A stretch of 64,000 nucleotides of DNA from Nitrobacter sp051535235. Its GTDB lineage: Bacteria > Pseudomonadota > Alphaproteobacteria > Rhizobiales > Xanthobacteraceae. Below the pieces are notes generated by a model that saw only the letters and a program-made list of their open reading frames with translations, searched no databases and was not told the DNA's origin. The DNA lies in contig NZ_JBPPLZ010000011.1 of assembly GCF_051535235.1 (NCBI RefSeq), forward strand, positions 1-64,000. The letters run 5' to 3'. Of the stretch, positions 63,163 through 64,000 are shown piece after piece (position 1 is the first letter of the stretch; each line of letters begins with the position of its first letter). The position numbers and the translations under genes were made by a program.

Positions 63163-64000
63163 ATGGACCATTTTTCGCGCAACCGCTCGGCATCGTCATC
63201 GACGACTCGCGTCGTCGATGTTCTGGTTCCCGTTGCGATCGACCAGGCTTATTCCTACCGCGTTCCGCGCGGCATGGAGGTCGCGCCCGGCGACGTGGTC
63301 ACGGTGCCGCTCGGACCGCGCGAGGTCATCGCCGTGGTCTGGGCCGAAAACCCTGCGCCCGATCCGCGTCTGCACAACCGGTTGAAGGACATCGGCGAAA
63401 AACTCGGCGTGCCGCCGCTCAAGACCGAACTGCGCACGCTGATCGACTGGGTCGCGAACTACACGCTGTCATCGCGCGGCATGGTGATGCGCATGAGCCT
63501 TCGGATGGGCGAGCATCTTGGACCGGAGCGGGCACGAGCCGGGGTGCGGCTCAGCGGCGAGCCGCCGCAGCGCATGACGCCGGCACGACAGCGGCTGATC
63601 GCGGTATTGTCCGATCGCCTGCTGCACGGAAAATCCGACGCCGCGAAGGAAGCAGGCGTCAGCGCCGGCGTGGTCGACGGCCTCGTCGACGAGGGCACGC
63701 TGACGGTCGAGCCGATGCCGCCTCCACCGCCGCCGCCACCGCCCGATCCCGATTTCGCCGTCCCCGACTTTTCCCGCATCCAGCGCACAGCCGTGGACGC
63801 CATGCGTGCGCTCGCCGCGAACGGCACGTTCCACGTCGCGCTGCTCGACGGCGTCACCGGTTCCGGCAAGACCGAAGTCTATTTCGAAGCGGTCGCCGAA
63901 GCCATCCGCCGGGGAAAGCAGGCGCTGATCCTGATGCCGGAGATCGCGCTGACCGGCCAGTTCCGTGACCGCTTCGCGGCGCGCTTCGGCGAGCGGCCGC
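63163..64000 (+). CDS. priA: Primosomal protein N' (PriA), N-terminal part cut by window edge
   Basis: About 279 codons of a superfamily 2 helicase that restarts stalled replication forks. The 3'-DNA-binding domain reads VDVLVPVAIDQAYSYRVP...VTVPLGPREVIAVVW, and the helicase begins with Walker A DGVTGSGKTEVYF. A proline run (PMPPPPPPPPPDPD) links the two domains and is longer than usual. The ATG at 63163 is likely; the frame runs off the right edge. Confidence 0.92.
   Translation, partial: MDHFSRNRSASSSTTRVVDVLVPVAIDQAYSYRVPRGMEVAPGDVVTVPLGPREVIAVVWAENPAPDPRLHNRLKDIGEKLGVPPLKTELRTLIDWVANYTLSSRGMVMRMSLRMGEHLGPERARAGVRLSGEPPQRMTPARQRLIAVLSDRLLHGKSDAAKEAGVSAGVVDGLVDEGTLTVEPMPPPPPPPPPDPDFAVPDFSRIQRTAVDAMRALAANGTFHVALLDGVTGSGKTEVYFEAVAEAIRRGKQALILMPEIALTGQFRDRFAARFGERP

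Overview
The window reads as chromosomal DNA of an alphaproteobacterium of the Bradyrhizobiaceae/Nitrobacteraceae, most likely the genus Nitrobacter. The reasons are high G+C, gene neighbourhoods typical of this family (hemC-hemD-mic60-hemY, sucCD-sucA-sucB-lpd, xerC next to priA), dense family-type dispersed palindromic repeats, and at the left edge a membrane-type nitrite oxidoreductase/nitrate reductase alpha subunit (NxrA/NarG). All calls come from reading the sequence and its translations; no database search was run.

Layout. 1-4180: nxrA (minus, cut by the left edge) with a ~1 kb upstream region holding possible operators. 4181-8874: Na+/H+ antiporter, ispG, an EamA exporter and a Zur-like regulator, with palindromic elements between and inside genes. 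9129-12331: marR-emrA-emrB efflux operon. 12448-18752: mutS, a flavin amine oxidase, a Tat-exported isochorismatase-like protein, an acetyltransferase and ppa. 18774-21004: folD, DUF167 and yggT genes, repeats, and tRNA-Ala(CGC). 21440-24319: a large autotransporter with 19-residue repeats. 24335-27135: SDR, TerB-like and small genes, and tRNA-Thr(CGT). 27295-32074: hemC-hemD-mic60-hemY operon. 32305-34788: tsaD-gpsA-EVE gene. 34968-40869: DUF2059, acs, a repeat island, an S24 repressor, a DUF952 gene, pyrD and a small membrane protein. 41018-43902: ATP-dependent DNA ligase and its associated metallo-beta-lactamase exonuclease. 44045-49197: Bax-inhibitor-1 protein, YbbP/YbbA ABC system and tesA. 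49417-52327: thpR, zapE and mdh. 52572-61319: TCA-cycle block sucC-sucD-sucA-sucB, an orphan gene, an SDR remnant and lpd. 61379-64000: DUF4337, xerC, and priA cut by the right edge.

How it fits together. mdh, sucCD, sucAB and lpd form one same-strand block for the oxidative half of the TCA cycle, and acs would feed acetate into it. nxrA would supply electrons from nitrite (or reduce nitrate). hemC/hemD/hemY supply heme for the respiratory chain, and mic60 beside them encodes the bacterial relative of the mitochondrial crista-shaping protein, which is relevant because Nitrobacter cells are known for intracytoplasmic membranes.

The most unusual feature is the dispersed palindromic repeats and where they sit. 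One interrupts the DNA ligase gene in frame, adding about 43 residues. One encodes the last ~21 residues of an exporter. One supplies a stop codon. One full-length copy carries a second repeat inside it, and another copy looks like its collapsed form. Other points of interest are the repeat-built autotransporter, the orphan gene plus SDR remnant between sucB and lpd, and FNR/CRP-like symmetry upstream of nxrA.
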